NCBI GenBank assembly: GCA_027923505.1
Contig: BROI01000028.1
Location: forward strand, 186,001-250,000
DNA: 64,000 bases
From: Mayamaea pseudoterrestris
Lineage: Eukaryota > Bacillariophyta > Bacillariophyceae > Sellaphorales > Sellaphoraceae
Direction: 5' to 3'
Part shown: piece after piece, positions 49,601 to 60,879 of the stretch
How the letters are laid out: every line of letters starts with the position of its first letter
Position numbering within the stretch: the first letter of the stretch is position 1
Program-made: the position numbers and the translations under genes
Notes under the pieces: model-generated
Seen by the model: the letters and a program-made list of their open reading frames with translations, nothing else
Told to the model about the DNA's origin: nothing
Databases searched by the model: none

Positions 49601-51159
49601 TTATCGCAGTGCACCGTCTGGGTGCTTCACAGAAGCTGCATGATAACATGGCGGAAAGTACGCTACGTGCACCGGTGGCGTTTTTTGACGTGACACCTCT
49701 CGGGCGAATTTTAAATCGCTTTGCTGCCGACATGGACAAGATTGATCTGGAGCTCACTCAGTCTGTTTCGCAGGGTGTATCTACAATCTTTAGCGTGTTG
49801 GGAGCTGTTGCTGCCATGGTTGCGGCCACGAAGGGTACTTTTCTTGTTCCTCTGATTCCCATCGGCTATTTGTATTATCTGATCCAGAAGTGGTTTCGCA
49901 AGACTTCGACCGAGCTACAGCGAATTAATAGCATCGCAAATTCTCCTATATTCACCGACTTTTCGCAGACCTTGTCTGGCACCTCAACGATTCGTGCATA
50001 CGGAGAGGAGCATCGGTTCTTTGACCGATGTAAAACGTCGTTCGATACACAAAATGCATCATACTTGCTTGTCCAACTTGCGAGTAGCTGGCTTGGGATT
50101 CGCTTGGATATTCTTGGTGGATTGATGGGCGCGTTCATTGGCGCCATTGCCGTTGCCACATTGCCCATCGGTTTGATTCCAGCAGGTTGGCTGGGTCTGG
50201 CATTGTCTTACAGCATTGAGGTAACAAATTTTTTAAAGCTCGGTGTACGTATGATCGCGACAATTGAAGCGCAAATGAATTCGGTTGAACGAGTCCTCGA
50301 TTATACAAGCAACATTCCGCAGGAGGCACCAGAGTTCATTCCAGAAAATGACCCAAAACCTGGTGAATGGCCGAAGGAAGGAGGCATCACGCTTAACCAT
50401 GCATCAATGCGCTACAGGGATGGTCCTCTCGTTTTGAAAAATATATCGCTTACTATTAAGGGCGGTGAGCATGTTGGAGTTTGTGGGAGAACGGGTTCAG
50501 GCAAATCGAGTTTGATGACGCTGCTGTTCCGTATCTGTGAACTTGAGCCGGATGGAGGGAAACTTGTCATTGACGATATTGACACATCGACCATTGGCGT
50601 GTCACCACTTCGTACAAACCTTTCGATTATTCCTCAAGACCCTGTCCTCTTCTCGAACACGGTACGGTACAACATAGATCCATTTGGAGTTGCGACTGAC
50701 GAAGAGATATGGGAGACACTTCGGAAGGTACAAATGGACGATGTGGTGAGAGAGCTGTCCATGGGATTGGACGAGCAGGTGGCCGAGGGCGGAGAAAACT
50801 TTTCGCAAGGCCAGCGCCAGCTGATGTGTATTGCCCGATCACTTATTCGTAAACCAAAGATTTTGGTAATGGACGAGGCGACAAGTTCTATAGACAACGC
50901 GACCGATGGCCTCATTCAAGAAATGATTAGAGTTAACTTCAAGGATGCGACAGTCCTGACAATTGCGCATCGGCTTAACACCATTATGGACAGTGATCGG
51001 GTGCTTGTGTTGGATGATGGGAATGTTGCAGAGTTTGATAGTCCTCATGCTCTTTTACAGAAGGATGGCAGCTTGTTTCGAGCTATGGTCGAGAAAAGTA
51101 AGGATGCTCAGTCGGAGACGTTGGTGGTCGACGATGACAACAACAACGATCGACTTTAA
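46686..51159 (+). CDS. ABCC: ABCC (MRP-type) full-size ABC transporter
   Basis: Exons 46686-48003, 48075-49316 and 49388-51159 (two 71-nt GT-AG introns, both phase 1); 1443 residues. The layout is cytosolic N-terminus, TMD1, NBD1, TMD2, NBD2, without the extra TMD0 of long MRPs. NBD1 has GPVGSGKSS (about 589), [14 protein letters not shown] and [10 protein letters not shown], with Asp in place of the catalytic Glu as is usual for ABCC. NBD2 has [23 protein letters not shown] and [10 protein letters not shown]. The NBD1-TMD2 linker is acidic/basic and variable. Such transporters export glutathione, glucuronate or metal conjugates, or load vacuoles. The substrate here is unknown. It is convergent with the selenophosphate synthetase gene. 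Confidence 0.93.
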
Positions 51160-51527
51160 GCGCCGTGGTTTTTTTGTATAAAATGTATTAGACTACGTGC
51201 GCATAATATAAAGCATATAAGTATAAAAAGAGTGTGTTTTTATCATGCTTGTCGTTTGCAAGCGATGGGCTCCGCGATGCAGCTACAAATTCTCCGCTGG
51301 CAACCCGAAAGGCGTCGCAATAACTCAGGTAAACTTCGAACACCTCCCTTCAGCGTATCAGAACACCTTAGTAGGATATATCGTGCGAGACTTGTAATCA
51401 TAAGCCATTTGCCAGCGTGTTCAGGAATGTGCCGCTCATAATTAAATAAAAATGACCGCAATCACACACCGTCATTCCGCCTGCAAACGGCGATGAGCAA
51501 TTCACTCGCGTTGTCCATTCATTCAAT
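51160..51527. other. 3' intergenic region; expected location of a SECIS element (minus strand)
   Basis: 368 bp between convergent genes, holding the 3' UTR of the selenophosphate synthetase. A SECIS hairpin is expected here because of the in-frame UGA. I see a short hairpin at 51451-51476 (6-bp arms AATGAC/GTCATT), but without the apical AA and UGA/GA quartet in the right places. I cannot confirm a SECIS by eye. Confidence 0.35.
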
Positions 51528-52926
51528 TCAAAACTCGATAATGCTAAGATCATCTAAAATTGTAGCCCTGCGCCCTGGATCGTCTGTGACGCGTCCAATG
51601 ATCCATGCAGGACAGCCATCCAGCTCCTCCAATTCCCTGCAAAATTCATCTGCGAGCTCCTCTGGAACACAAATGAGCAAGCCACCAGAAGTTTCGGCCG
51701 AATAACCAAGCAACAGACGGAAGTCAAACACCTCGTTGTTAATTTTGGTAGTTCCGGCAATGCAAGGCAACGTATGAATCTCCATTCCAACAGCGTCGAC
51801 TTGATTGTCCATCAAATTCTGCGCATGTCCAAGTATTCCAAAGCCAGTAACATCCGTCGCCGCATGCGCCCCGTGCTTGAGCATCAAGCGAGCTCCGTTG
51901 CGATTCAGCCGCGCCATGGAGACAATCGCCTCGTGCATCATTGTTTCCGCAGCCTCGACGTCAAGCAATTCCTTGTCGACACACTTTTTCCATGAATCGT
52001 TTTGCTTGTATTTCCATTGATGCACATTCACCGCAACCTGCGTCCCAAGCGGCTTGGTCAATATGACAACGTCACCCGCCTTGGCTCCATCCGACTTGAT
52101 AAACTCATTCTCCGAAACAATCGATGTTGCTACACCTCCAATGATTGGCCATGGATTCAGCACCGTCTGCCCTCCCGTAATGGGCGCATCGCACTCGTTG
52201 CAAGCATCTCGAAAGCCTCGAATCATTTCTCTCGTGCAAATGGCTCGTTCCTCGTCTGGCATGTCACGCGAGGCTGCAATGAGCATCAACACATAATCAA
52301 CATGCTCCGTTCCTTCCGCAAACAAGTCTGACAAGACATTGGCTGCTCCAATCCGTCCCTGCATGTAGGGCGAGTCGACGAGTGGAAAGAAAAAGTCGGT
52401 TGTGGAAATGCAAAAGTGACCTTGCCGCGTCTTGCGAACGCTGCAGTCCAAGGCGATGCGACCGTCGGCCGTCCCAAGGTTGGCACCATCTCCCAAATTA
52501 AGATCCCTCAGCAGAACTTGTAGTTCCTGCAAGTTGAAAGACAAAGATATATGCAGGAACGGTGACGTGAGATTGTGCGGCATGGAAGGAGACAGCGCTG
52601 TGTCCGGCTGTCTGATTAGCCAATGCGCAAGTAACACGACTCAACGTACCTTTTGAGGGACCTATTAGAATAAAAGAAAGACAAGACAATGTTAAGAACC
52701 AACTAGTTCTCTCAATTATACATAATATCAAGCAAAGCAATTCATGTACACTAACCTTGCAGGCTCATCCCTTGAGCTGTGAAAAGTTCGTCAATGACCA
52801 GCCAGCCGGCAAGCCGATGGACGTGGGATCAAAGTTGCAAGTCTCGCTACGGCCAAAGGAAAGCCTCCTCTTTGGTTTGCCGCTCATGCCTTTGCAATGG
52901 TACAGTAAGCGAGGTACCGTCAGCAT
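51528..52926 (-). CDS. SPS2: Selenophosphate synthetase 2, a selenoprotein (in-frame UGA)
   Basis: Three exons: 52926-52756, a 12-nt microexon 52661-52650, and 52526-51528; introns 94 and 123 nt. 393 residues with UGA read as Sec at residue 54. Exon 1 ends LTNFSQLKG-Sec-ACK, the microexon encodes VPQK, and exon 3 continues ELQVLL. This reproduces the family active site (KG-U/C-GCKVPQ), so the UGA is selenocysteine rather than a stop. Downstream are TTDFFFPLV, ANVLSDLFAEG, GGQTVLNPWPIIGG and ATDVTGFGILGH. It makes selenophosphate from selenide and ATP, the Se donor for Sec-tRNA. ATG 52887 is an alternative start. The terminal stop is also TGA. Confidence 0.93.
52765..52767 (-). other. Selenocysteine codon UGA in SPS2
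   Basis: On the minus strand the frame AAG GGA TGA GCC TGC AAG runs through this TGA exactly where SPS enzymes carry Cys or Sec. The frame is open on both sides and the downstream exons retain all family motifs. Confidence 0.92.
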
Positions 52927-53247
52927 GGAGGCGCCTTGCAAGTTGTCACAATCGAACCTCCTGCATTCGCGCGGCTGTCACGCTTTCTCATAACCGCTAA
53001 GACAAAATCATGACGTCAACAATAGAGGTTCCGCGTCCTCTCCGCATCGCTGATTTTGCTGCCGCCAATGCGCCATACAATCTTCGTTCCCATCGAAGAC
53101 CAATGGACAGTTGAGAAACGACGACGCGCTATCGTATCTTGCTTACACGTTTTTCTCAAGCAATAACACCTTGTAGTCGGATATCTTGCTAGCTGCTCGA
53201 CACGTCAACCAAGGATTCCCCACCCTGTCCGCCACGAGCAAAAAGTC
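52927..53247. other. Divergent intergenic region (SPS2 / TLDc gene)
   Basis: 321 bp with both 5' ends. No motif or RNA gene recognised. Confidence 0.4.
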
Positions 53248-55993
53248 ATGACTACAATGATTGAACAGCAACCGATAGACGGACAGCAGCCTTCCACGGC
53301 GACGACCTCGTCGAGTCCAAAAGGCCGTCCACCGAAGCCAGTTCCATTTGGCTATGAATATGCCACACCGTCAAACTCTTCAACACTCAAGGAAAAGTCG
53401 ACCACAACTGATGCAGCAGCCAACACTACATCATTGAACAAGACATTGACTGCAGCCGCTGCTGCACCTTCCACTGCAACGTTCTCAGCGATGGACTCGT
53501 CGCTGTCGAGTCACGATGACAGCCGACGTAATCTTCGCGCCGATGTGCAAAAGCGCCGCAAGAGTCTGACGGATCGGGAGATTCAGTTTCTGAATCAACT
53601 TTGCGAGCATGGCAAGGAAATGGAACTACAAGTTGCTCGGACGAGACTACTGGATGAAGCACTCTTTCCGGAATATGATGATAGTCCAAAGAGTCAACCG
53701 AATGATGTTGAAATTGATGCTGATTTAGATGCGAGTGAGCACTCCTCTAGTGACTTGATTCAGTATGGAGGCGAACGAAGTGCGGACTTGATGGAGGGCG
53801 AAGCAACAAAGGAGCCTGATATTCTGACCACTCCGGCTCCAAGCGAACGACTTTTGAAATATCAGCAAATGTCCTCATCGAGTTTGGGATCTGAAAAGAG
53901 ACAAATGCTGCTGGAGAGTCGCAAAAAGAATGCAGTCTTTAACAGTCTCTGGAAGTCGCATCAGAATGGACTATCGCTCTCGAAGGGAGCCAGTCGTCGC
54001 AACCTTTTGGAGCGACAAAACAGCATTAACCGATCCATGCGGACCAGTGGAGGAGGCGATGACATTTTTCGATCACGTCGCAACAGTGCATCGTCGCCAA
54101 AGAGTCCCAGGAATGATATCCAGAGTGATAATTTTCGCCGAGCGTCACGACGACCTTCCTTTCGCCGCAGTCAAACGTTGAGTACGTCAGTTTTAGGAGG
54201 GGGCAGACGGGCAAGCGCATCCAATATTCTGGGAGGCAGACGGGCTAGTGCATCCAATGTATTGGGAGGTCTTGCCGGCAAGCCCATTATGCGTCGTCGG
54301 CAGTCGGACGTTTCGCAAAAGTCTGTCACCTTTGGAGATTTGCCGTCGGAGCGAAAAGACGATGACGAGGATATGGATGCGGGTTTTCTTGATTTTCTCA
54401 AGAGAACGCCTCAGTCAGACTCGTTGAGTTCGTTTCCGTCACTTCACAAGGCACATCGAGTTGGATCTATAGGTTCCCTGTCCATGAGATCGCTCTCGAG
54501 CATTCCTTCTCTGCACTTGGCAAATCGAATTTACTCGCGATCGCAGTCGTCGTTTCGATCATCTCTCTCGACTGGAACGGATTGGGACGTGAATGAAGAC
54601 TCAGCAACGGAAGGTGGCGAAGAAAAGAAGGTGGACGATTTACCAGAATATATGGACATTGACGAATCAAACGACATTAAGGTGCTCCAACCTCTAAGCA
54701 AAGTCTCTAGCGTTGACCTTTCTCGCCCTGTACTGGTGTCAAATGCCCATGGCAACGACGAAGAAGGTATGGAAGTTGCTGACTTTGGACTATTCGCCTC
54801 TGACGACAAGGAACGTCAGCAAAGTGGGCCACTTTCTGTTGACTCTGCTCGTCGTTTGGGTAGTCTCGTGTCATTTGGTGCTGGGAGCGAATGTATAGTA
54901 CCTTCAGCTTCCTTCGACGAGACCATGAGCCACGGTCGAGTTAGTGCTATTTTCCGGCGGTCCAATCTCCTTCGAACGCTATCTGATGATGATATGTCTG
55001 GTGTGTACCTCGGCGGATCGCGACTCTATCGTCACGAGTCGAGCAGCGTCAAGGAGGTTCAGCCTACGGATGATGACGTTTCGTGGATTGGAAGTGACGA
55101 CGACGAATTCGACCATTACGATGCTTGGAATGTCATTAAGGATGATTACGCTAACGGCTATGGAGGTGGTGGTACTCTACCGTTTCTTATTCTCGGGACT
55201 TTTGCGGATGACATTGATTCTCAGCCGCATGTTTTGTCGCCACCTTTGATGGAGAGCCTACAGGAATTTTTGCCCTTTGAGATGATGGGGGAAAACTTTT
55301 GGATGAAGTATTCTTTAGTTCGAGATGGTGCAAGTATGATTGCGCTTTTGAAGGCTGCCCGAGGAACCAAGTACTCCATTCTTGCCATTGAGACGGTAGA
55401 TGGCGAGGTGTTTGGCTGTTTCACGTCGCAAGCGTGGCGGAAGAATTGGAATTACTACGGTGGAAGCGAGTCGTTTCTTTGGCGCATGCAGCATACGCGT
55501 AAGGAAAAGACGAGATCAGTCATCGACCAGGCCCAAATGGAAAGCGATATTGAGGTTTACCCGTACACGGGTGCCAACGACCATATTCAACTTTGCACCA
55601 CCCGCAAGATTGCTGTCGGTGGGCGCAGTGAGCAAGATGCCAAAGAAGCTGAAGAAGATCGTCTTCATCCGTCACTTAAGAATGTAAAGGACTACGAATG
55701 GGGATTTGTAAGTTGAACGAATTGAGAGCACAATTGTATACCCAATGAACTGCGTACTCAACACACTGTTTTCGCAACTTCAGGGTCTTACGATCGAAAA
55801 GGACTGTTTGACGGGAACCACTTCTCCATGTATGACTTTTTCGTCACCATCGCTATCCCATGAACACTCGGATGGAAGCCTTTTTGAGATAATGAACATG
55901 GAGCTGTGGACATTAACCCCTTGCGCGACGGTAGAGGATGCGGAGAGGCTGGAGCTTGCCAAGTTATTCCTGGAGGAGCACACGCCTCGTTAG
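53248..55993 (+). CDS. TLDc-domain protein with long disordered N-terminus
   Basis: Exons 53248-55707 and 55784-55993 (GTAAGT donor, TTCAG acceptor, phase 0); 889 residues. The first 650 residues are Ser/Arg/Asp-rich and disordered, with clusters of basic phosphosite-like motifs (RRAS, RRPS, RKS) and a short direct repeat (GGRRASASNILGGRRASASN, about 315-340). The TLDc domain spans about 670-880. It starts LSPPLMESLQEFLPF, includes WMKYSLVRDGASMIALL and EVFGCFTSQAW, and needs exon 2 for its end (GLTIEKDCLTGTTSPC, ELWTL). TLDc proteins (OXR1, NCOA7, TLDC) protect against oxidative stress, and several bind and dismantle the V-ATPase. There is no TBC or LysM domain. Confidence 0.88.
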
Positions 55994-56334
55994 ACTGATT
56001 AGGAGTAGTTACTTAACATATTATTCTCATTTGCAAGTCCTCGCTTTCGGTAGAGTCAGCTAACGATTCATAATACTAAACGACCGTGGACGAGAAAAGT
56101 GGAGTATTCATGTTGCACAAAAAACAGCTAAAGCGAACTTTAGTCGTATACATCCTAGCCTCCGCCACACTTGTGAGGACAGTCATGACGAACGCCGAGG
56201 AGTCATTAGAACTACTCCAGCGACGTCCAAGATCTTCTTCGCGATTCGATACGCAGCGACCGCTGAGCACATGGAAGCTTCAGCACACCCAACGATGCTG
56301 CTGGCTGATCCTTTTCCTTCTATTAGCAGCAACA
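55994..56334. other. 5' region of the heat shock factor gene
   Basis: 341 bp between the TLDc gene and the chosen HSF start. The HSF frame is open through most of it (ATGs at 56110 and 56185 are in frame), and that extension would encode a hydrophobic stretch (CCWLILFLLLAAT). I treat it as 5' UTR, with doubt. Confidence 0.4.
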
Positions 56335-57874
56335 ATGGCGGATCCTAACAATCACAATCAATCTCCACAAGATATAGGAAAAAATCCTTTGAGATCAGAT
56401 GAAGTAAAGGACGTTTACGATACTCTTTGCTCGCTCATGACGGCCGCACCTGATGCATCCGCTGCTCCAGCAAACCCAGACTCTAGGCCGCAGTGTTCAT
56501 CTCCAGCATCATCCACTGATCAGGCATTTTTCGAATCGAGATCTGACTGTTTTAAATCGTGTCCGAAGCAATTGCAGCTTCCGATGTTTCTATCAAGTAC
56601 GTACTGCTTCCTGCTGCGCGCACTGCTGCTCGAGCAACGGAAACATAAGTAGGAAAAAGCAGCCGTAACTTATCAAATTCTCATGCTTGTTGCAGAAACA
56701 TATCACATGATTGATAGATGTGACGATGACATTGCCGGCTGGAGTGAGCAAGGAGACAGTTTTGTAGTAAAGAATGTGGATCAATTTGCGGCGGTAAGTG
56801 GCAAATCAGTGGGATTGGCAATGCAATCGTGTTATGGATCGTATTAACTCTGGTCTTGTTTTACAATGCAGAGCGTTCTGCCTTTGTATTTTAAGCATAG
56901 GTAAGGCTATGCCGGTAACTCATCGTAGTGAATGAGGCACAAGCGACGAAGTCCCTGTCCCGAACACGGACTCGGTGATTGACTCACCAGCACCCTCTTA
57001 ACTTTTTCTATGCTTCTTCTTATTTCTCTTGTTTCAGCAACTTCTCAAGCTTCGCGCGACAATTAAACTTTTACGGGTAGGTTGAGCTAGAGTTGAACTA
57101 TTTGTTTCGCGTTGATTCCATGGCTAACGATATCCGTTTTCATGTTTAGTTTTAGAAAGCTACGGAGCGAAGGGATACTAACTGCTGCTGCCGATCCACA
57201 GTCTGCGAATTTTGTTCGATTCTATCATCAAAACTTTCAACGTGACAAGGTAAGTCGAGCCATTATCTTTTAGCTGCTGCTATGCATGACCATGTATCAC
57301 TTGCTAACGGAATGTGGTTTGCTTGTCACAGCCTGAACTACTGTCCGAGATTCGGCGAGCTACTAAAACCGACCAGCAATCAAAAGATGATTTAGAAGCA
57401 CTAAAGCAGGAAGTAAAGACATTGAAGCACGCGTTGGCCGTTACGGCTACAGAGTATGATCGACGATTGGCAGAACTATCATATGATTTTAATCGACGAT
57501 TGAATGCTACGAACGTACAATACGAGAAGCTTGCTGCTCTTTTAAGGCAATTGCTTCCATCGCACCTGCAAGGAGATGCTGCTTTAGCGGCCGCGCCCGC
57601 ATATCCCAACCCAGCAACGTCAGACCTTACCGTCGCCGTTGTAGCTGCTGCCGCCAACTCAATTCTTAATTCATCGGAGAGCCCGCCCACGCAACGAAGC
57701 CAGGCAAATCTGCTGCATTCGCTCAGCCAAGTGGCGGCAGCGCATGCGCTACAGCAACAGCAGCAAGCAAATGGCCACATCGGTGTTGCTTATGAAGATG
57801 CAAAGAGACCAGCCGACTCGAATGGCGACGAGCATTTGTCAAAGCTGCCGCGGCTGCCGGACGCTGGAGACTGA
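56335..57874 (+). CDS. HSF: Heat shock transcription factor
   Basis: Six exons: 56335-56596, 56696-56793, 56872-56900, 57038-57076, 57150-57249 and 57332-57874; all introns GT-AG, 73-137 nt; 356 residues. ATG 56335 has a strong context (AACAATGG). The DNA-binding domain (about 82-180) is assembled from exons 1-5: [50 protein letters not shown], then FVRFYHQNFQRDK. The recognition helix SSFARQLN is split over tiny exons of 29 and 39 nt. A heptad region (about 190-250) is the oligomerisation coiled coil. The C-terminus is Ala/Gln-rich. HSFs are greatly expanded in diatoms; they bind nGAAn repeats. The target genes are unknown. Confidence 0.93.
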
Positions 57875-57937
57875 AAGCTGCTGCTCTTAAACCTACTGGT
57901 ACCAATAAATTGTACATATGTAATCTATTTTTCCTCT

Positions 57938-60826
57938 TTAGCATGTACGCCGTGCGAAGAAAGATCTAATCTCGCCAAGCCTGTGGTCGAACGAACGTTG
58001 TTGGCAGCATTCGTTCTTTGCTCCCTTTTTTAGCCAGTGCGGCAAACCATTCCAAACTCGCGTATCAGTTAAGTAGCGACTGTCCAAGAGCACAATGGCT
58101 GCATAATCATTGGCGTGGCGAATAGCACGACCTATACTTTGGTTGACTGCCCGCATGCAGAGATTGTTATAGTAGTCTCGGCCGGTAACTGTTTTCGCTG
58201 ATGATCGGTCCATGGCTGTCATTTTTTCTTTCAGCTCTGGATCGGTTATGTCAGGGTAAGGCAGGCCAACGACGGCAACACACCTCGCCATTTCGTTGCT
58301 AAAGTTTATTCCTTCCGATAGTTTACCACCGATTACCGACAAGAGTAAAGCTCCACGTTCTGTTGCTGCGTCGGCGGCGTAAGCTTGCAATGAGACTTCG
58401 ACCATTTGGGCGTTCTTTGGTTCGCGATGGATCGCTTTTTCTAATTCTAGCTTGTCCCATACACCCGTCGCCTTCCAGCGCGTGACGAGACATATTTCGT
58501 ATGCGTACGACGGCAGAAACAAGACCAATCCATTTGGAACAACACTTGACATCTTCAATAGTGTGAGACCTAGTTCGTCGCACACAGCCGTCGTCGACCG
58601 AGCATGGTGGCGAAAGTCCAGAGTTTTGCCAGTGACGCCCGTCGACATGCACTGCAGCAAGACGTTACTTGATGCAACAACGTGGTCACAAGTAAAAGCT
58701 GTGAACGTGGGAGAAATGAATGCCTCTGACAACTTGTTACTGCGCTGCATCATTTCATCAGCACTAGCCGCGTCCCGAATCACATCCACATTTTCGTGGC
58801 CCAACAGCTCGGCAGCAACATGAACGAATGGACGCAGCGTACCACCCACCAGCGCCACTGCGTATGCTTCAGTTAATAAAGGGTCAAAGAACGTGGCTGG
58901 ATTCAAAAGCACATAACGGAGTGTTGGATGCTGCACAAGCGAAGCCTCATTGGGCAGATCAACCACAATTTTGCCTTCCTTGCTGCTGCCCGAAAGTTTT
59001 TCAAGAAATGTCTCAACAAGCGACATGGCCGAAACATGCTTTGAAAGACCGTCATCATGCTGTATGAATGCGTCATTCGTAGAACACTTGACACCTTGCT
59101 TCGCTTTCTCTAGTCGATAACTGGTAAAACCAAGGAGCTTCTGAGCGAGTCTCGATTTCTCCATGTATCGAAGTATTTTGTACAAATTGACATTAGCCAA
59201 GCGTAACTCATACAAAAGCTCGTCTGAAGTCATCATGGAGTCTCGCGTCTGCTTGTTCGCTAGTCCTAGATATTTCTGGATCTGCACTAATATGCGTCGA
59301 AGCTGTCCAAGGTAGTGAAGGTTGCGACCAGCCAGGCGATCAATGTACTTTGTCGTATATGCGGCGAGCTGATCAAGTGCGGATTGTACCACTGGCAGTG
59401 ACAGTCGTGAAGTGTGCAGTGCTCTGAGCGCTTCTGGTAAATTATGCGCTTCATCAACGATAACGAAAGATTGTGCAAGACTCAATCCGATTGATGCTCG
59501 ACTTTGCTTTGACAAAAGCATACTGTAAGGCAAGACGACAACTTCAGCTGCCGCCAAGGCCGCGCGGCTCGCATAATATGCGCAAGTTTGCACTTTTGAG
59601 CCAATGCTGGCAGCTTCTTCAATGTCAGTAGGTTGTGCCAGTAAGTGCAGCGCCAGTGTATCAACCGCGCCATTGGCGAGCAAAGGACAGCTGCTGCTGG
59701 ACGACTTTTTCAAATCCAGACATGCATCGTTAATAGCAGATTCAATCTTGTACTTGGATAAGAGATCCTTGTTTCCACAAAGTGTTTTGCGTCCACCAAG
59801 GGCCACGACGCGGACCGACTTGCCCCATGCTGTCCGACGCAGCTCCGAAACAAATTGCGAGAGTTGACTGTGTGTTCGAGCGCTGTATATAATTTTGCGG
59901 ACACCAGAAGAGGGTTTCACGCCACCTATAGGCGCTATGTTAGGTGATAAGGAAGCGTGTGCGTTGCGCAAGGCAATGGAGCCATCCAAGGCTGCTCCGT
60001 TCAAAAGTAAACCAGCGTGCGATGGTGTGCGCTTGGAAGTCCACTGGAAATCATTTTCATCATCGTCATCCTTCTCAGACTGCTTCGTGTCGCCATCAGA
60101 CTGGTAGCCTTCCATTACAAAGTCAATATCTGATTGCTGCTGCTGAGGCTGAGCCTCTTCGTTACGCTTACGTTTGGCGAAATTATGCGATTGTCGAGAG
60201 TCTTGTTTCATTTGTACCAGTGCCGAGCGTAGCACGTGCTGACGCTTTTGGGAATCTCCACCCAGCTGGTTCTGGATTCTCGCCAGTTCGTCAACAAGAT
60301 CTTTCCTCGCTTGCTGGGCCTTGGCGCGAATATCCGTCTCGGCCTGCTCCATCTCTCGCTGCTGTGGCGAAACAAAGCTATCGAGCCAATCGATTCCAGT
60401 GGACAAGGTGGAATTTGGAGACTTGCTGATCGCACCTTTGCTTTCGTTCAAATCTTGACTCTCGACATGTCTTAACCAAGCCATGGATGCGCAGGCGAGG
60501 CTCAGACTCTTTCCAGTACCAGTTGGCGACTCGAGCATGAGCACTCGACAACGCTGCTGCGTTCGTTTCGTCTTGTCAACCACGGCTGGCTGGGCCAAGG
60601 ACTGGAGAATCGTATCCATGAGGGCAATTTGCTGCGGATATGGGTTCTCATATGGAAATGGTACAGTGGATCCTGTGGGATAGGACGAAGAGCATCCTGG
60701 AGGATCGTTTGCGGCGCAGGAGGACGCCATGGTCGATTTTGTCGGCGACGCCGCGATCCGGCGGATCTGTGTTTTCAGTGACGCTTTGTAAGGTGAGACT
60801 CCATCTGATTCGCGAACGGTTCGCAT
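57938..60826 (-). CDS. CHL1: DDX11/CHL1-type Fe-S DNA helicase
   Basis: 962 residues from ATG 60826 (ATG 60730 is an alternative that removes 32 residues). XPD-family superfamily-2 helicase. Motif I is SPTGTGKS (about 98). The Fe-S domain Cys ligands lie in LCGNK, DACLDL, SSCPLL and QTCAYY. DEAH is in VIVDEAHNLPEAL (about 456), and motif VI is QSIGRAIRHANDY (about 898). The DWLDSF segment and charged insert before the Fe-S domain are typical of CHL1/DDX11 rather than FANCJ or RTEL. It unwinds G-quadruplex and forked DNA and helps sister-chromatid cohesion, in a complex with Timeless in animals. A TIMELESS gene is also in this window, but 53 kb away. Its 3' end is 63 bp from that of HSF. Confidence 0.9.
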   Translation of the reverse strand: MRTVRESDGVSPYKASLKTQIRRIAASPTKSTMASSCAANDPPGCSSSYPTGSTVPFPYENPYPQQIALMDTILQSLAQPAVVDKTKRTQQRCRVLMLESPTGTGKSLSLACASMAWLRHVESQDLNESKGAISKSPNSTLSTGIDWLDSFVSPQQREMEQAETDIRAKAQQARKDLVDELARIQNQLGGDSQKRQHVLRSALVQMKQDSRQSHNFAKRKRNEEAQPQQQQSDIDFVMEGYQSDGDTKQSEKDDDDENDFQWTSKRTPSHAGLLLNGAALDGSIALRNAHASLSPNIAPIGGVKPSSGVRKIIYSARTHSQLSQFVSELRRTAWGKSVRVVALGGRKTLCGNKDLLSKYKIESAINDACLDLKKSSSSSCPLLANGAVDTLALHLLAQPTDIEEAASIGSKVQTCAYYASRAALAAAEVVVLPYSMLLSKQSRASIGLSLAQSFVIVDEAHNLPEALRALHTSRLSLPVVQSALDQLAAYTTKYIDRLAGRNLHYLGQLRRILVQIQKYLGLANKQTRDSMMTSDELLYELRLANVNLYKILRYMEKSRLAQKLLGFTSYRLEKAKQGVKCSTNDAFIQHDDGLSKHVSAMSLVETFLEKLSGSSKEGKIVVDLPNEASLVQHPTLRYVLLNPATFFDPLLTEAYAVALVGGTLRPFVHVAAELLGHENVDVIRDAASADEMMQRSNKLSEAFISPTFTAFTCDHVVASSNVLLQCMSTGVTGKTLDFRHHARSTTAVCDELGLTLLKMSSVVPNGLVLFLPSYAYEICLVTRWKATGVWDKLELEKAIHREPKNAQMVEVSLQAYAADAATERGALLLSVIGGKLSEGINFSNEMARCVAVVGLPYPDITDPELKEKMTAMDRSSAKTVTGRDYYNNLCMRAVNQSIGRAIRHANDYAAIVLLDSRYLTDTRVWNGLPHWLKKGAKNECCQQRSFDHRLGEIRSFFARRTC

Positions 60827-60879
60827 CTTTTTGCGGAGGTTGACAGGTTGCCCCACAACCTCGGCCTACCTTATTGACC

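Noticed and set aside
51451-51476. Hairpin with 6-bp arms in the SPS2 3' UTR considered as SECIS
   Set aside because: Stem too short, and no UGA/GA quartet or apical AA at the required positions.
52765-52767. TGA in SPS2 read as a nonsense mutation or frame error
   Set aside because: It falls exactly at the family's Sec/Cys position, and both sides keep conserved residues.
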